In this document: positions 54,484 to 62,772 of the stretch, one piece after another
Numbering within the stretch: position 1 is the first letter of the stretch
Layout: every line of letters begins with the position of its first letter
Origin: JAHEJN01 sp963787285
GTDB taxonomy: Bacteria; Actinomycetota; Acidimicrobiia; Acidimicrobiales; JAHEJN01
Assembly: GCA_963787285.1 (NCBI GenBank)
Contig: CAWBCM010000003.1
Location: 1-64,000 of the forward strand
Reading direction: 5' to 3'
DNA length: 64,000 nucleotides
The notes under the pieces: model-generated
The model's input: only the letters and a program-made list of their open reading frames with translations
Told to the model about the DNA's origin: nothing
The model's database searches: none
Translations under genes and position numbers: made by a program

Positions 54484-55734
54484 TCAGTCGCAAGCAGACC
54501 CTTCGCCGATGAAGAGCCCGTCGATGCCACATACGCCGGTTTCGATGCTGCCGTCGGCGAGGCCCGCCCGAACGGACTCGACCGCTGCCGCCGCTGCGTC
54601 AGACACGGCGGCATCGTGGAACGGTGCGTAGGTGATGCCGTTGTTGGCGGCCGAAAGCACGTAGACGCCTCCTACGAGCGCATCTTGGATCGATGCCGCG
54701 ATGTTGTCGAAGACCGCGAGGTCGACACGCTTCATGGCCGAGCTGGCCAGCCGGTCGGAACCAGGTGCGGTACCTCCGGAGAAGGTGGTGAAGTACTCGT
54801 CCTGGTCGACACCGATGGCCCAGACACCGGCCTCGGCCGCGGCCTTGACCCCACCGGACCCCGTGGGACCGCCGGCCCCGAAGATCACGTCGGCGCCTTC
54901 ACCGATGAACTGCGCGGCGTCGGATGCACCCTTGGCCGGATCGGTGAAGCTCTCGTTGTAGATCTCGAGGACCCGGATGTCGGGGTTGATCGACTTCGCA
55001 CCGGCCGAGTAGCCGTTGACGAACTTCACGACCGGCGGAACGTCTTCACGACCGCCGACCACGCCGACCACGCCACTCTCGGACAACGAGGCCGCGAGGG
55101 CACCGGCGATGAAGCCGCCCTCGTTCTCGTTGAAGAGCACGCCAACCATGTTCTCGGGATATTCGAGGAGGAACTGGTCGATACCGATGAAGTCGACATC
55201 GGTGTTCGCCGCGGCCGCGGCCGCGGTGTCGTCGGTGATGAGGAACCCGACCGTGACCAACACGTTCGGGTCACTCGTGAGCGACGTGGCGATGTTGGCC
55301 GCATAGTCGGCTTCGGACACCGTCTCGATGAAGCTCGTGTTCTCGATGCCGAAGCACTCAACTGCCGCCGTCAGCCCTTCGAAGGCGAACTGGTTGAACG
55401 TGCCGTCGTCGACCTTTCCGATGTCGGTGACCAGGTTGGCGGTGAAGCCCTCGGGCGCCTGGAGCCCGTCGTAGCTCGCGCACTGGTCATCGAGGGTGAC
55501 GAACGAATTCGCCTCCTCCATGGCCGGCTCCTCGGCCGGCTCCTCGGCCGGCTCCTCGGCCGGCTCCTCGGCCGGCTCCTCGGCCGGCTCCTCGGCCGCC
55601 GGTTCTTCGGCCGCCGGCTCCTCGGCCGCCGGCTCCTCGGCCACCGTCTCCGTGTCGTCGTCGCTGCCGCAGGCCGCGGCAATCAGTGTGAACGCGAACA
55701 ATACGCTCAGCAGTCTCAGCAATCGCTTCTGCAT
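54484..55734 (-). CDS. BMP-family (PnrA-like) nucleoside-binding lipoprotein
   Basis: 416 residues from ATG 55734 (GGAGGG upstream). Signal LLSVLFAFTLIAAAC with lipobox. An acidic AEEP repeat linker (about 27-65) is followed by the BMP domain: LVTDIGKVDDGTFNQFAFEGL, NVLVTVGFLITDDTAAAAANTDVDF, VGVLFNENEGGFIAGALAA, GVVGVVGGREDVPPVVKFVNGYSAGAK, ADVIFGAGGPTGSGGVKAAAEAGVWAIGVDQDEY. It captures nucleosides outside the cell. The neighbouring PNP and adenosine deaminase support nucleoside rather than other ligands. Confidence 0.92.
   Translation of the reverse strand: MQKRLLRLLSVLFAFTLIAAACGSDDDTETVAEEPAAEEPAAEEPAAEEPAEEPAEEPAEEPAEEPAEEPAMEEANSFVTLDDQCASYDGLQAPEGFTANLVTDIGKVDDGTFNQFAFEGLTAAVECFGIENTSFIETVSEADYAANIATSLTSDPNVLVTVGFLITDDTAAAAAANTDVDFIGIDQFLLEYPENMVGVLFNENEGGFIAGALAASLSESGVVGVVGGREDVPPVVKFVNGYSAGAKSINPDIRVLEIYNESFTDPAKGASDAAQFIGEGADVIFGAGGPTGSGGVKAAAEAGVWAIGVDQDEYFTTFSGGTAPGSDRLASSAMKRVDLAVFDNIAASIQDALVGGVYVLSAANNGITYAPFHDAAVSDAAAAAVESVRAGLADGSIETGVCGIDGLFIGEGSACD
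55522..55638. repeat. 12-bp and 15-bp tandem repeats in the lipoprotein linker
   Basis: Six perfect copies of the 12-mer GGCCGGCTCCTC (55522-55593) are followed by three 15-bp units (55594-55638, two identical and one differing at two positions). On the coding strand they encode the AEEP-type acidic linker. A perfect tandem run of this kind is prone to slippage, and each unit change would lengthen or shorten the linker by four or five residues. Confidence 0.9.
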
Positions 55735-55934
55735 GAACCCTCCATTGACATCTGTACGCGTCGACCGTTCGGCCGACGCACCTAGGCTCGCCAAGCTAGC
55801 GCGACCGTCGTCGTTGCGCTCATCATGGCGCGCAGGTGTAACCCCTCCGCAACCTCGTTGCGAAAGCCGTCTGCACCGCATCGGGCTCCTCCGGGTTCGG
55901 TCCCTCGACGGGGTCGGGCGGCATAACATGAGGC

Positions 55935-57011
55935 ATGGATACTCCGAACCCCCTCTCGATCGAGGAGATCCGCACCGCGCCGAAGGTGCTGCTCCACGAT
56001 CACCTGGACGGTGGGCTGCGCCCGACCACCATCATCGAACTGGCCGCTGAACACGGCTATCGCGACCTCCCGACGACCGACCCCACCGACCTGGCCTCCT
56101 GGATGCTTCGGGGGGCCAGCCGCCTCGACCTGGCCCTGTACCTCGAGACCTTCGCCCACACGGTCGGGGTCATGCAGACCAAGGACGCACTCGAACGAGT
56201 CGCCGCCGAGTGTGCCCAAGACCTGGCCGACGACGGTGTGGTGTACGCCGAGGTGCGCTTCGCGCCCGAACTGCACGTCGAGAAGGGTCTCACCCTCGAC
56301 GAGGTGGTAGAAGCGGTCCTCGCCGGGTTCGCACGGGGTTCGGCCGGTCGCGACATCGCCATCGGCACCCTGCTCACCGCCATGCGCACCGCGGCCCGGT
56401 CGCTCGAGATCGCCGAGCTGGCGGTGCGACACCGCGGCCACGGGGTGGTCGGCTTCGACATCGCCGGCGCCGAGGCCGGGAATCCCCCCACTCGCCATCT
56501 CGACGCCTTCCACCTCATCCAGCGCGAGAACTTCCACTTCACCATTCACGCGGGTGAGGCCTACGGTCCGCCGTCGATCTGGGAGGCGATCCAGTACTGC
56601 GGCGCCGAACGTCTCGGCCACGGTGTCCGCATCGTCGACCAGATCGACAAGACCGACGACGGCTACGTCCTCGGACCGTTGGCGCAGTTCGTGCTCGACG
56701 ACCGCATTCCCCTCGAGCTGTGTCCGTCCTCGAACGTCCACACCGGCGTGTGCGCATCGGTGGCCGATCATCCCATCGGAATGCTGGCCGATCTGAAGTT
56801 CCGTTGCACCGTGAACACCGACAACCGACTGATGAGCGACACCACCCTCTCGAAGGAGCTCTCGCTCTGCAGCGAAGCCTTCGGGTGGGGATGGCAACAG
56901 ATCCAGTGGGTGACGATCAACGCGATGAAAAGCGCCTTCTGGCCCTTCGACGACCGACTGCGACTCATCAACGAGGTGATCAAGCCGCGGTACGCCACAC
57001 TGATGGCATGA
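55935..57011 (+). CDS. add: adenosine deaminase
   Basis: 358 residues. Metal motif VLLHDHLDGGLRPTTIIELAAEHG, VVYAEVRFAPELHVEKGL, catalytic Glu FTIHAGEAYGPPSIWEAI, GAERLGHGVRIVDQ, LCPSSNVHTGV, and metal Asp with the actinobacterial form CTVNTDNRLMSDTTLSKE. Hydrolytic deamination of adenosine to inosine, feeding the PNP encoded nearby. Its stop overlaps the start of the HAD gene (ATGA). Confidence 0.96.
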   Translation: MDTPNPLSIEEIRTAPKVLLHDHLDGGLRPTTIIELAAEHGYRDLPTTDPTDLASWMLRGASRLDLALYLETFAHTVGVMQTKDALERVAAECAQDLADDGVVYAEVRFAPELHVEKGLTLDEVVEAVLAGFARGSAGRDIAIGTLLTAMRTAARSLEIAELAVRHRGHGVVGFDIAGAEAGNPPTRHLDAFHLIQRENFHFTIHAGEAYGPPSIWEAIQYCGAERLGHGVRIVDQIDKTDDGYVLGPLAQFVLDDRIPLELCPSSNVHTGVCASVADHPIGMLADLKFRCTVNTDNRLMSDTTLSKELSLCSEAFGWGWQQIQWVTINAMKSAFWPFDDRLRLINEVIKPRYATLMA

Positions 57012-57727
57012 CGGTCGCCGCGTCGGGCTCTGCCGCCGCGATCACCACGGTCGGTCTCGACGCCGACGACACCCTGTGGCACTGCGAGCCCCACTTCAAG
57101 CTCATCGAAGCCCGCTTCGCCGACCTCGTCTCGGCCCACGGCGACGTCGACGAGGTGAACGAGCACCTCCTCGCCGTCGAGCGTCACAACCTCGAGATCT
57201 TCGGCTACGGGGTGAAGGGTTTCGTCCTGTCGATGATCGAGACGGCCATCCAGCTCACCGACGGCGCCGTCCCTGCCGACGACATCGCCACCATCATCGA
57301 CTGGGGCCGCGAGATGATCGCTCATCCCATCGAACTGCTCCCCGGCGTCGCCGAGACGGTCGAATGCCTGGCCCGGTCCTACGACATCGTGGTCATGACC
57401 AAGGGCGACCTGTTCCACCAGGAATCGAAGGTCGCGTCCTCGGGCCTGGCCGAACACCTCGCCGGCGTCGAGGTGTTCGCCGAGAAGGACGCCGCCACGT
57501 ACCGACGGGTGCTCGACCAACGGGGGATCGCGGCCGATTCCTTCGTGATGGTCGGCAACTCGGTGGCCTCCGACATCCTGCCGGTGCTCGAAGTCGGCGC
57601 CCGGGCGGTCCACATCCCCTACGAGACCAACTGGGCGCTCGATCATGCCGAGGGCGACGGTCAGGGCTACGTCGAGATCGATCGCTTCGACCTGTTGCCG
57701 TCGGCTCTGGCCTCCCTCGTTTCGTGA
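57008..57727 (+). CDS. HAD-superfamily phosphatase (YjjG-like)
   Basis: 239 residues from ATG 57008. Motif I TVGLDADDTLWHCEPHFK, motif II YDIVVMTKGDLFHQESKV, motif III Lys region EKDAATYRRVLDQRG, motif IV FVMVGNSVASDILPVLEVGARAVHIPYET. The family removes phosphate from nucleotides or other small phosphorylated compounds. Position between add and psuG with ATGA and GTGA overlaps implies a nucleotide or pseudouridine-phosphate-related substrate, but this is inference. Confidence 0.85.
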   Translation: MTVAASGSAAAITTVGLDADDTLWHCEPHFKLIEARFADLVSAHGDVDEVNEHLLAVERHNLEIFGYGVKGFVLSMIETAIQLTDGAVPADDIATIIDWGREMIAHPIELLPGVAETVECLARSYDIVVMTKGDLFHQESKVASSGLAEHLAGVEVFAEKDAATYRRVLDQRGIAADSFVMVGNSVASDILPVLEVGARAVHIPYETNWALDHAEGDGQGYVEIDRFDLLPSALASLVS

Positions 57728-58623
57728 GCCTCCGCATCCACCCCGAAGTCGCCGCAGCACTGGCCGACAACCGGCCCGTGGTCGCGCTCGAATCCACCGT
57801 CTACAGCCTCCTCGGGCTGCCGGCTCCCGCCAACCGCGAGGCGCTCGACCGTTGCCTCGACGCCATCCGCTCGGGTGGCGCCACCCCCGCAGTCACCGCC
57901 ATTGTCGACGGCGTCGCCACGGTGGGTCTCGACGACGACGAGGTCACCCGCATGCTCGGCGCCGACAGGAAGGTGGCCGAACGCGACCTCGGAGTGGCCG
58001 TGGCCCGGAGATGGCCGGTGGGCGTCACCACCGTGGCCGCATCACTCGCCATCGCCGCCCGGGCGGGCATCCCGGTGTTCGCCACCGGCGGCATCGGTGG
58101 CGTTCACCGCGATGCACACCTCACCGGCGACGTCAGCGGCGACCTGGGCGCCATCGCCGAGCACCCGGTGATCACCGTCTGTGCCGGCGCCAAGGCGTTC
58201 CTCGACCTGGCCAGGACCCTCGAAGACCTCGAGACGCGACGGGTGCCGGTGCTGGGCTGGCGAACCGACGAGCTCCCCGCCTTCTACACCCGCAGCAGCG
58301 GCCTCCCGGTTCCGCACCGGGTCGACACGGCCGCCGAGGTCGTGGCCACCTATCGCGCCCACAACGAACTGTCGAGCGGTGGCGTTCTGGTGTGCGCGCC
58401 CCCACCCGAGGCCACCGCGCTCCCCCGTCACGAAGTCGACCAGGCGATCGCTGCCGCGCTCGCCGAAGCCGAGGCGTCGGGGGTGCGCGGTGCCGGCGTC
58501 ACCCCCCTCGTGCTCGCCCGCATCGGTGCAGCCACCGAGGGTCGATCGGTCCCGGCCAACATTGCCCTCGTCGCCAACAATGCCGCCGTCGCCACCGAGA
58601 TCGCCGTGGCGTTCGGCTCGTGA
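57724..58623 (+). CDS. psuG: pseudouridine-5'-phosphate glycosidase
   Basis: 299 residues from GTG 57724. HPEVAAALADNRPVVALESTVYSLLGLPAPANREAL is the PsuG/IndA N-terminus (normally ESTI-HG-P-P-N), then GATPAVTAIVDGVATVGL, GVTTVAASLAIAARAGIPVFATGGIGGVHRDA, DVSGDLGAIAEHPVITVCAGAKAFLDLARTLEDLETRRVPVLGW with the catalytic Lys, and RSSGLPVPHRVD. It splits pseudouridine 5'-phosphate to uracil and ribose-5-phosphate. No PsuK kinase is adjacent. Uracil would be taken by Upp, 43 bp downstream. Confidence 0.9.
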   Translation: MSLRIHPEVAAALADNRPVVALESTVYSLLGLPAPANREALDRCLDAIRSGGATPAVTAIVDGVATVGLDDDEVTRMLGADRKVAERDLGVAVARRWPVGVTTVAASLAIAARAGIPVFATGGIGGVHRDAHLTGDVSGDLGAIAEHPVITVCAGAKAFLDLARTLEDLETRRVPVLGWRTDELPAFYTRSSGLPVPHRVDTAAEVVATYRAHNELSSGGVLVCAPPPEATALPRHEVDQAIAAALAEAEASGVRGAGVTPLVLARIGAATEGRSVPANIALVANNAAVATEIAVAFGS

Positions 58624-58666
58624 TCGCGGTCGGGCGTGTGTGGCCGAGGCGGAGTAGGTTGGCCGG

Positions 58667-59287
58667 GTGGAACTCACCATCGTCGATCATCCGCTGGCCG
58701 CCGACCGTCTCACCACCCTGCGCGATGCCGAGACCCCCGCGGCGGAGTTCCGCGCCGCCCTCCACGAGCTCTCGGTGTTCCTCCTGTACGAGGCCCTGCG
58801 CCACTGTCCGGTCGCCACCATCGACGTCGAGACGCCGCTCGGGCCGACCACCGGCGACATCATCGCCCAGCCACCGGTGCTGGTCCCGGTACTGCGAGCC
58901 GGTCTGGGCATGCTCGAGGCCGGGCGCACCCTTCTGCCCGATGCTCCGGTGGGGTTCGTCGGCGCCAAGCGCGACGAGGACACATTCCAGCCCAAGGTCT
59001 ACATGCAGACGGTGCCCATGCTCGAGGACGGGCCGGCGATAGTCCTCGACCCCATGCTCGCCACGGGAGGATCGCTCATCCATGCCTGCGAGCTGCTCCG
59101 CGAACGAGACGCCGGCAACCTCATCGTGGTCTGCGTACTGGCCGCACCCGAGGGACTCTCGGCTCTCGACGAGGCCATCGAGAACGTGCACGTCGTGACC
59201 GCTTCGGTCGACGAGTACCTCACCGACAACGCCTACATCTACCCCGGACTCGGCGACGCCGGCGACCGCCAGTTCGGCATCGACTGA
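58667..59287 (+). CDS. upp: uracil phosphoribosyltransferase
   Basis: 206 residues from GTG 58667. ELTIVDHPLAADRLTTLRDAETPAAEFRAALHELSVFLLYEALR, then VPVLRAGLGMLEAGRTLLPDAPVGFVGAKRDEDT, the PRPP loop AIVLDPMLATGGSLIHACELLRER, and uracil-binding NAYIYPGLGDAGDRQFG at the end. It converts uracil plus PRPP to UMP. Last gene of the plus-strand salvage cluster. Confidence 0.95.
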   Translation: MELTIVDHPLAADRLTTLRDAETPAAEFRAALHELSVFLLYEALRHCPVATIDVETPLGPTTGDIIAQPPVLVPVLRAGLGMLEAGRTLLPDAPVGFVGAKRDEDTFQPKVYMQTVPMLEDGPAIVLDPMLATGGSLIHACELLRERDAGNLIVVCVLAAPEGLSALDEAIENVHVVTASVDEYLTDNAYIYPGLGDAGDRQFGID

Positions 59288-59288
59288 T

Positions 59289-59789
59289 TCAGGGTGTTCG
59301 GTGACCTGCGATTTTCGACTCGAATGGCGCCCTGACCTGCGGCACGATCGGTATCAGCTTCTTCAGTGAGACCGGCGCCAGCCTTCGAGCACGGCGCGGG
59401 GGGAGCTCGGTGGAGGTGTTGGCGGCCAGGCAGCCGCGGTGGTCGCCTGCTTCGACCTCCGTCCAGAGCGCATCGAGCGCCATGACCACGTCATCGATGC
59501 CGCGGGTGCTCTTCTCGAGCATCTCGCCGAGCATCTGGGCCCGGAAGTCGACGTCGCTGCCGATCTTGGAGTCCCGGTACTGAGGGATGACGAAGTCGAG
59601 GAAGTCGAGCAGACATCAAATGACCTTGCGGAGATACCACCCGTGGATCGCCGCCGCGATCACGTTGACGATCGCGATCGGGTAGGCAGCGATGGCGATC
59701 GAGTACACCAGGAAGGTCAGCGACCCGGCGAGGCCGAGGCGTCCGACGGTCCGGTCGGTTCCCCTCTTCGTCGGCGACCATATCTTCAC
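59289..59789 (-). pseudogene. decayed reading frame, possible small membrane protein remnant
   Basis: One frame runs from GTG 59789 within the hairpin (MKIWSPTKRGTDRTVG), through a strongly hydrophobic stretch (SLTFLVYSIAIAAYPIAIVN and IAAAIHGWYLRKVI) resembling YgjV-type inner-membrane proteins, to a TGA at 59618-59616. The same frame then continues as LLDFLDFVIPQYRDSKIGSD and MLGEMLEKSTRGIDDVVMALDALW until 59289. The first half looks like a membrane protein, the last 50 codons look random. I read it as a pseudogene fragment. No family is certain, and this also accounts for most of the 540 bp without intact genes between upp and the SDR. Confidence 0.4.
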
Positions 59790-59828
59790 GAGGGGTAGCG
59801 GTTTCCGCTACCCCTCGTGAAGATATGG
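59778..59828. terminator. perfect 24-bp inverted repeat with 3-base loop
   Basis: The left arm at 59778-59801 (CCATATCTTCACGAGGGG and six more bases) is the exact reverse complement of 59805-59828, with loop TTT. It begins one base from the stop codon of the SDR gene (59832-59830). It can act as a transcription terminator for the WS/DGAT-AAR-SDR operon, but the stem is far longer than needed and its left arm lies in the frame of the decayed gene. A sequencing fold-back artefact or mobile-element end is also possible. Confidence 0.75.
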
Positions 59829-59829
59829 C

Positions 59830-60660
59830 CTAGGGGTCGGCACGGCCGGTGAAGTCGTCCATCGTGTGGTAGACGCCGAAGACTCGGTCGGCGAGGAAGT
59901 CGCGCACGTCGGTCGGGACGACACCCTTGAGGATCTCGCTGAGCTGCACCGTCTTGGGCATGACGACGAAGGGCCGGCCGGCGAGCGTCGCCTTCCACGC
60001 CTCGTCGACGACCTCGGCGGGGTCGAGGATCGGCAGCAGCGGCGCCGACTTGGCACCCTCGAACATGCCGGTGCGTGTGTAGTACGGGCACACGGTCGTC
60101 ACCTTGACGTGGTCGTGGCCGGCCTGCTTGAGCTCGAGCCGGACCGAGTCCGACCATCCGATGACCGCCCACTTCGAGGCGGCGTACGCCGCCATCCGTG
60201 GGTTGGGGGTGAAGCCCGCCGCCGAGGCCAGGTTGAGCAGCCGGCACTCACCCGGGGCATCGATCATCGCCGGGAGGAACGCGTGGGCGACGTACATCGG
60301 GGCCAGAGTGTTGACGTCGATCGTGAACTTGGCGTCGCGTTGGAGGTCGGTTTCCCAGAAGTAGTGGTTGCCCCGGACGACGCCGGCGTTGTTGACCAGG
60401 ACGTCGATCCGGCCGAGATCGTCGAGGACCATGGCGGCCGTGTCGGCGACTGCCATGGCGTCGCTGACGTCGACGAGGTAGCCACCGACCTCGGTCGACC
60501 CGTCGTCGAGCTCGGCCAGCGTGTCGTTGAGGGCGGACTCGTCGACGTCCCAGAGCACGACGGCCGAGGCCTCCTCGGCGATCGCCCGATCGGCGAACAT
60601 CCGGCCCATCCCCATCGCCGCGCCGGTGACGAGGACGCTCTTGCCCTTGACCGACCTCAT
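59830..60660 (-). CDS. short-chain dehydrogenase/reductase
   Basis: 276 residues from ATG 60660. Cofactor motif VLVTGAAMGMGRMFADRAIAEE (TGxxxGxG), acidic residue VVLWDVDESAL suggesting NAD(H), NNAGVVRGNHYFWE, catalytic Ser in LLNLASAAGFTPNPRMAAYAASKWAVIGW with the YxxxK (YAASK), and VTTVCPYYTRTGMFEGA. The C-terminal region (FVVMPKTVQLSEILKGVVPTDVRDFLADRVFGVYHTM) resembles SDRs that act on long-chain alcohols or aldehydes in lipid clusters. It overlaps the upstream gene as ATGA, so it acts in the same pathway. Confidence 0.9.
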   Translation of the reverse strand: MRSVKGKSVLVTGAAMGMGRMFADRAIAEEASAVVLWDVDESALNDTLAELDDGSTEVGGYLVDVSDAMAVADTAAMVLDDLGRIDVLVNNAGVVRGNHYFWETDLQRDAKFTIDVNTLAPMYVAHAFLPAMIDAPGECRLLNLASAAGFTPNPRMAAYAASKWAVIGWSDSVRLELKQAGHDHVKVTTVCPYYTRTGMFEGAKSAPLLPILDPAEVVDEAWKATLAGRPFVVMPKTVQLSEILKGVVPTDVRDFLADRVFGVYHTMDDFTGRADP

Positions 60661-62744
60661 GCCGACTCTGTCGACTCGGCCGCCGTACCCACCGGCTCCC
60701 TCGCCGCTCGAGCGGCGAGCGCAGCGGTGCGGACTCGATCGAAGTCCTCGTCGGTGTACGGCCCGTTGACCCCCGAGATCGTCGCCAGCTGCATGCCGTG
60801 CTTCAGCCCGAGCTGGTAGATCTCCTTGACCTTCGGCCAGCTGATACTGCGACCGACGGTGAAGTTCTCGTAGCGACCGTCGAGGGCGAGCACGATTGTC
60901 TCGGCGAGGCAGGCGAAGACGACCCGGTCGGGTAGCCCGATGTCCTTCATCCGCACCTCACCGGGCAGTTCGATCTCCCCGGATTCGATGACCAGGACGT
61001 CGGGCCGTTTGGCGATGTCCTCGGGGGACATGTCCAGAGGGCGGGCGACGTCGGTGATCACGCAACCCGGCTTGACACTCATGATGTCGAGCACCTTCTG
61101 CCCGGCGGCCGAGGTCGCCGTGACGATCATGTCCATGTCCGGGAGCGCGGCCGATGGGTTGGTTGCGACGTGCACGACGGCGCGCGGGTTCTCCTGTTCG
61201 ATCTCCTGTTTGATCTGGAGCAGCTTGGCGGTCTCCGGAGAGACGAGCCAGACCTCGTCGGCGGCGAGGGCGAGCAGGCGGGCACAGACCGAGCCGATCG
61301 CTCCCGAGGCGCCGACGACCATCGCCTTGCCGTGAAGCAGTCCGTTCTCATCGGGTTCTGCGATCCCGAGCCGGCGCACCGCTTCGTGGGCCGCCCACAA
61401 CGCGCCCGAGGCGCTGTAGCTGTTGCCGGTCGTCACCGGAAGTGGCGCCTGCTTGGCGACGGTGACGCCGGCGTCGCCGACGACCTTCGTGAACGCGCCG
61501 AGCCCCATGATCTGGGCGCCGAGGCGCCGGGACAGATCGGCGGCCTCGAGCAGCCGTGAATAGGTGAACTCGGGCGGGTGCGCGAGCATCTCCTTCGGGG
61601 TCCCGCCGACGGTGATCAGCCAGCCCTCGGCCTCGTCGCCGGTGTCGGAGACGATGCCGGTCACGTGGCTGTAGACGAACGGCGGGATGTAGGCGACGGT
61701 CTTCTCGACGACCCGGCCCATCCCGGGGATGCTCGCGATCTGCGCGAGCGGCTCGACGTTCTTGAAGTACTCGGTCGACAGCGGGTGGATGACGAACGAG
61801 AAGCGGCTCTTGCGGCGACGGCCTTTCGGCCAAAGCAGACGCGGTTCGAGCTCGGCGCCCTGGATGAACTGGGCGAGGTCGTCGGTCGTGAGCTCCTGGC
61901 CGGGCGGCAGCGTTGCGGCGACCATCGCCTCGTACATCGCGGGGACGAGGACGAAATCAAAGGGTTGCGGGGTGACGTCCACGACGAGGTCGGCGCCGAG
62001 ATCGCTCAGCGCGGTGAACCGGTCCTCGGTGACCGTGCTCGTGATCACCGCCTTCCCGGTGAGGTCGGGTAGACCGAAGCGCATCAGCTCGGAGAACGAG
62101 CCGATGAGGACGTCGGCGTCCTCGACGGCGACGTGGGCGACCTTGTCGCTGACCCAGCCGACCGGGCCTTGGACCTGCTCCTTGACGGTGCCGGGGACGT
62201 GGCGCCAGGCGAACTCGCCGATGCCGGCGGCGGTCGCGGTGATCGGGTTCGTCTTGACCCGGCCGGGCAGTACGAGGTCGTGACCCGCGGTGTCGAAGAT
62301 GATGTTGTCGGTGAACTCGTGGAGCACCGCGATGGTGCGCTCGCGGGTCGTCCCGCCGACGACGACGACCCTGGCGTTGGCGAAGTACCCAGGCATCTCC
62401 GCCTCGACCCGGCGGATCGCCCACTCCTGGAAGATGTCGGCGAGGAGGGAGTCGTCGCGGACGGGCACCCGCTCGGTCGTGTGCTTGATCTGCTCCACGT
62501 CCTCGACGGAGTTCCCGAGGTGACCTGCTGCGCGGGCTTCCCGGATTCCGCTGACGGCGATCGCATCGGCCTCGAGGGACCAGCGCCACACGTGGTCCTC
62601 GGCGGCTCGGGTGTCGCCGCTCGTGCCGACCCTGACGAGTCGGAAGTCGCGTCCGCCGAGGGTGACAGGCTCGTCGTAGTCCCACTCGTCACCCTGGAAG
62701 GTGACGTTGACGACGGTGGTGTGCTCCTGCTCGGGCTCTGGCAT
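60657..62744 (-). CDS. extended acyl-[ACP]/acyl-CoA reductase-like dehydrogenase (AAR/COG5322 type)
   Basis: 695 residues from ATG 62744 (GAGGAG upstream). Residues 330-680 match cyanobacterial long-chain acyl-ACP reductase: FVIHPLSTEYFKNVEPL, PPFVYSHVTGIVS, TPKEMLAHPPEFTYSRLLEAADLSRRLGAQIMGLGAFTKVVGDAG, the variable TTGNSYSASGAL, NAD(P) motif AMVVGASGAIGSVCARLLA, and FACLAETIVLALDGRYENFTVGRSISWPKVKEIYQLGLKHGMQL. The 330-residue N-terminal half adds a second possible Rossmann strand (ARVVVVGGTTRERTIAVLHEF) and has no clear match. The cyanobacterial enzyme has about 340 residues. Predicted to reduce an acyl thioester to a fatty aldehyde. The reaction is inferred, and a catalytic Cys is not evident at the usual place. 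Confidence 0.8.
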   Translation of the reverse strand: MPEPEQEHTTVVNVTFQGDEWDYDEPVTLGGRDFRLVRVGTSGDTRAAEDHVWRWSLEADAIAVSGIREARAAGHLGNSVEDVEQIKHTTERVPVRDDSLLADIFQEWAIRRVEAEMPGYFANARVVVVGGTTRERTIAVLHEFTDNIIFDTAGHDLVLPGRVKTNPITATAAGIGEFAWRHVPGTVKEQVQGPVGWVSDKVAHVAVEDADVLIGSFSELMRFGLPDLTGKAVITSTVTEDRFTALSDLGADLVVDVTPQPFDFVLVPAMYEAMVAATLPPGQELTTDDLAQFIQGAELEPRLLWPKGRRRKSRFSFVIHPLSTEYFKNVEPLAQIASIPGMGRVVEKTVAYIPPFVYSHVTGIVSDTGDEAEGWLITVGGTPKEMLAHPPEFTYSRLLEAADLSRRLGAQIMGLGAFTKVVGDAGVTVAKQAPLPVTTGNSYSASGALWAAHEAVRRLGIAEPDENGLLHGKAMVVGASGAIGSVCARLLALAADEVWLVSPETAKLLQIKQEIEQENPRAVVHVATNPSAALPDMDMIVTATSAAGQKVLDIMSVKPGCVITDVARPLDMSPEDIAKRPDVLVIESGEIELPGEVRMKDIGLPDRVVFACLAETIVLALDGRYENFTVGRSISWPKVKEIYQLGLKHGMQLATISGVNGPYTDEDFDRVRTAALAARAAREPVGTAAESTESA

Positions 62745-62772
62745 CGCGTCTCCTCGATCTGGGCTCATCTCG

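Noticed and set aside
55522..55638. CRISPR-like array
   Set aside because: The 12-bp units are directly tandem without spacers, are in frame, and encode a lipoprotein linker. No cas gene is present, and the Cas4-like nuclease is 45 kb away without CRISPR context.
59616..59618. Selenocysteine reading of the in-frame TGA
   Set aside because: No SECIS-like hairpin directly after it, no selenoprotein family match, and the downstream part decays into random-looking sequence.
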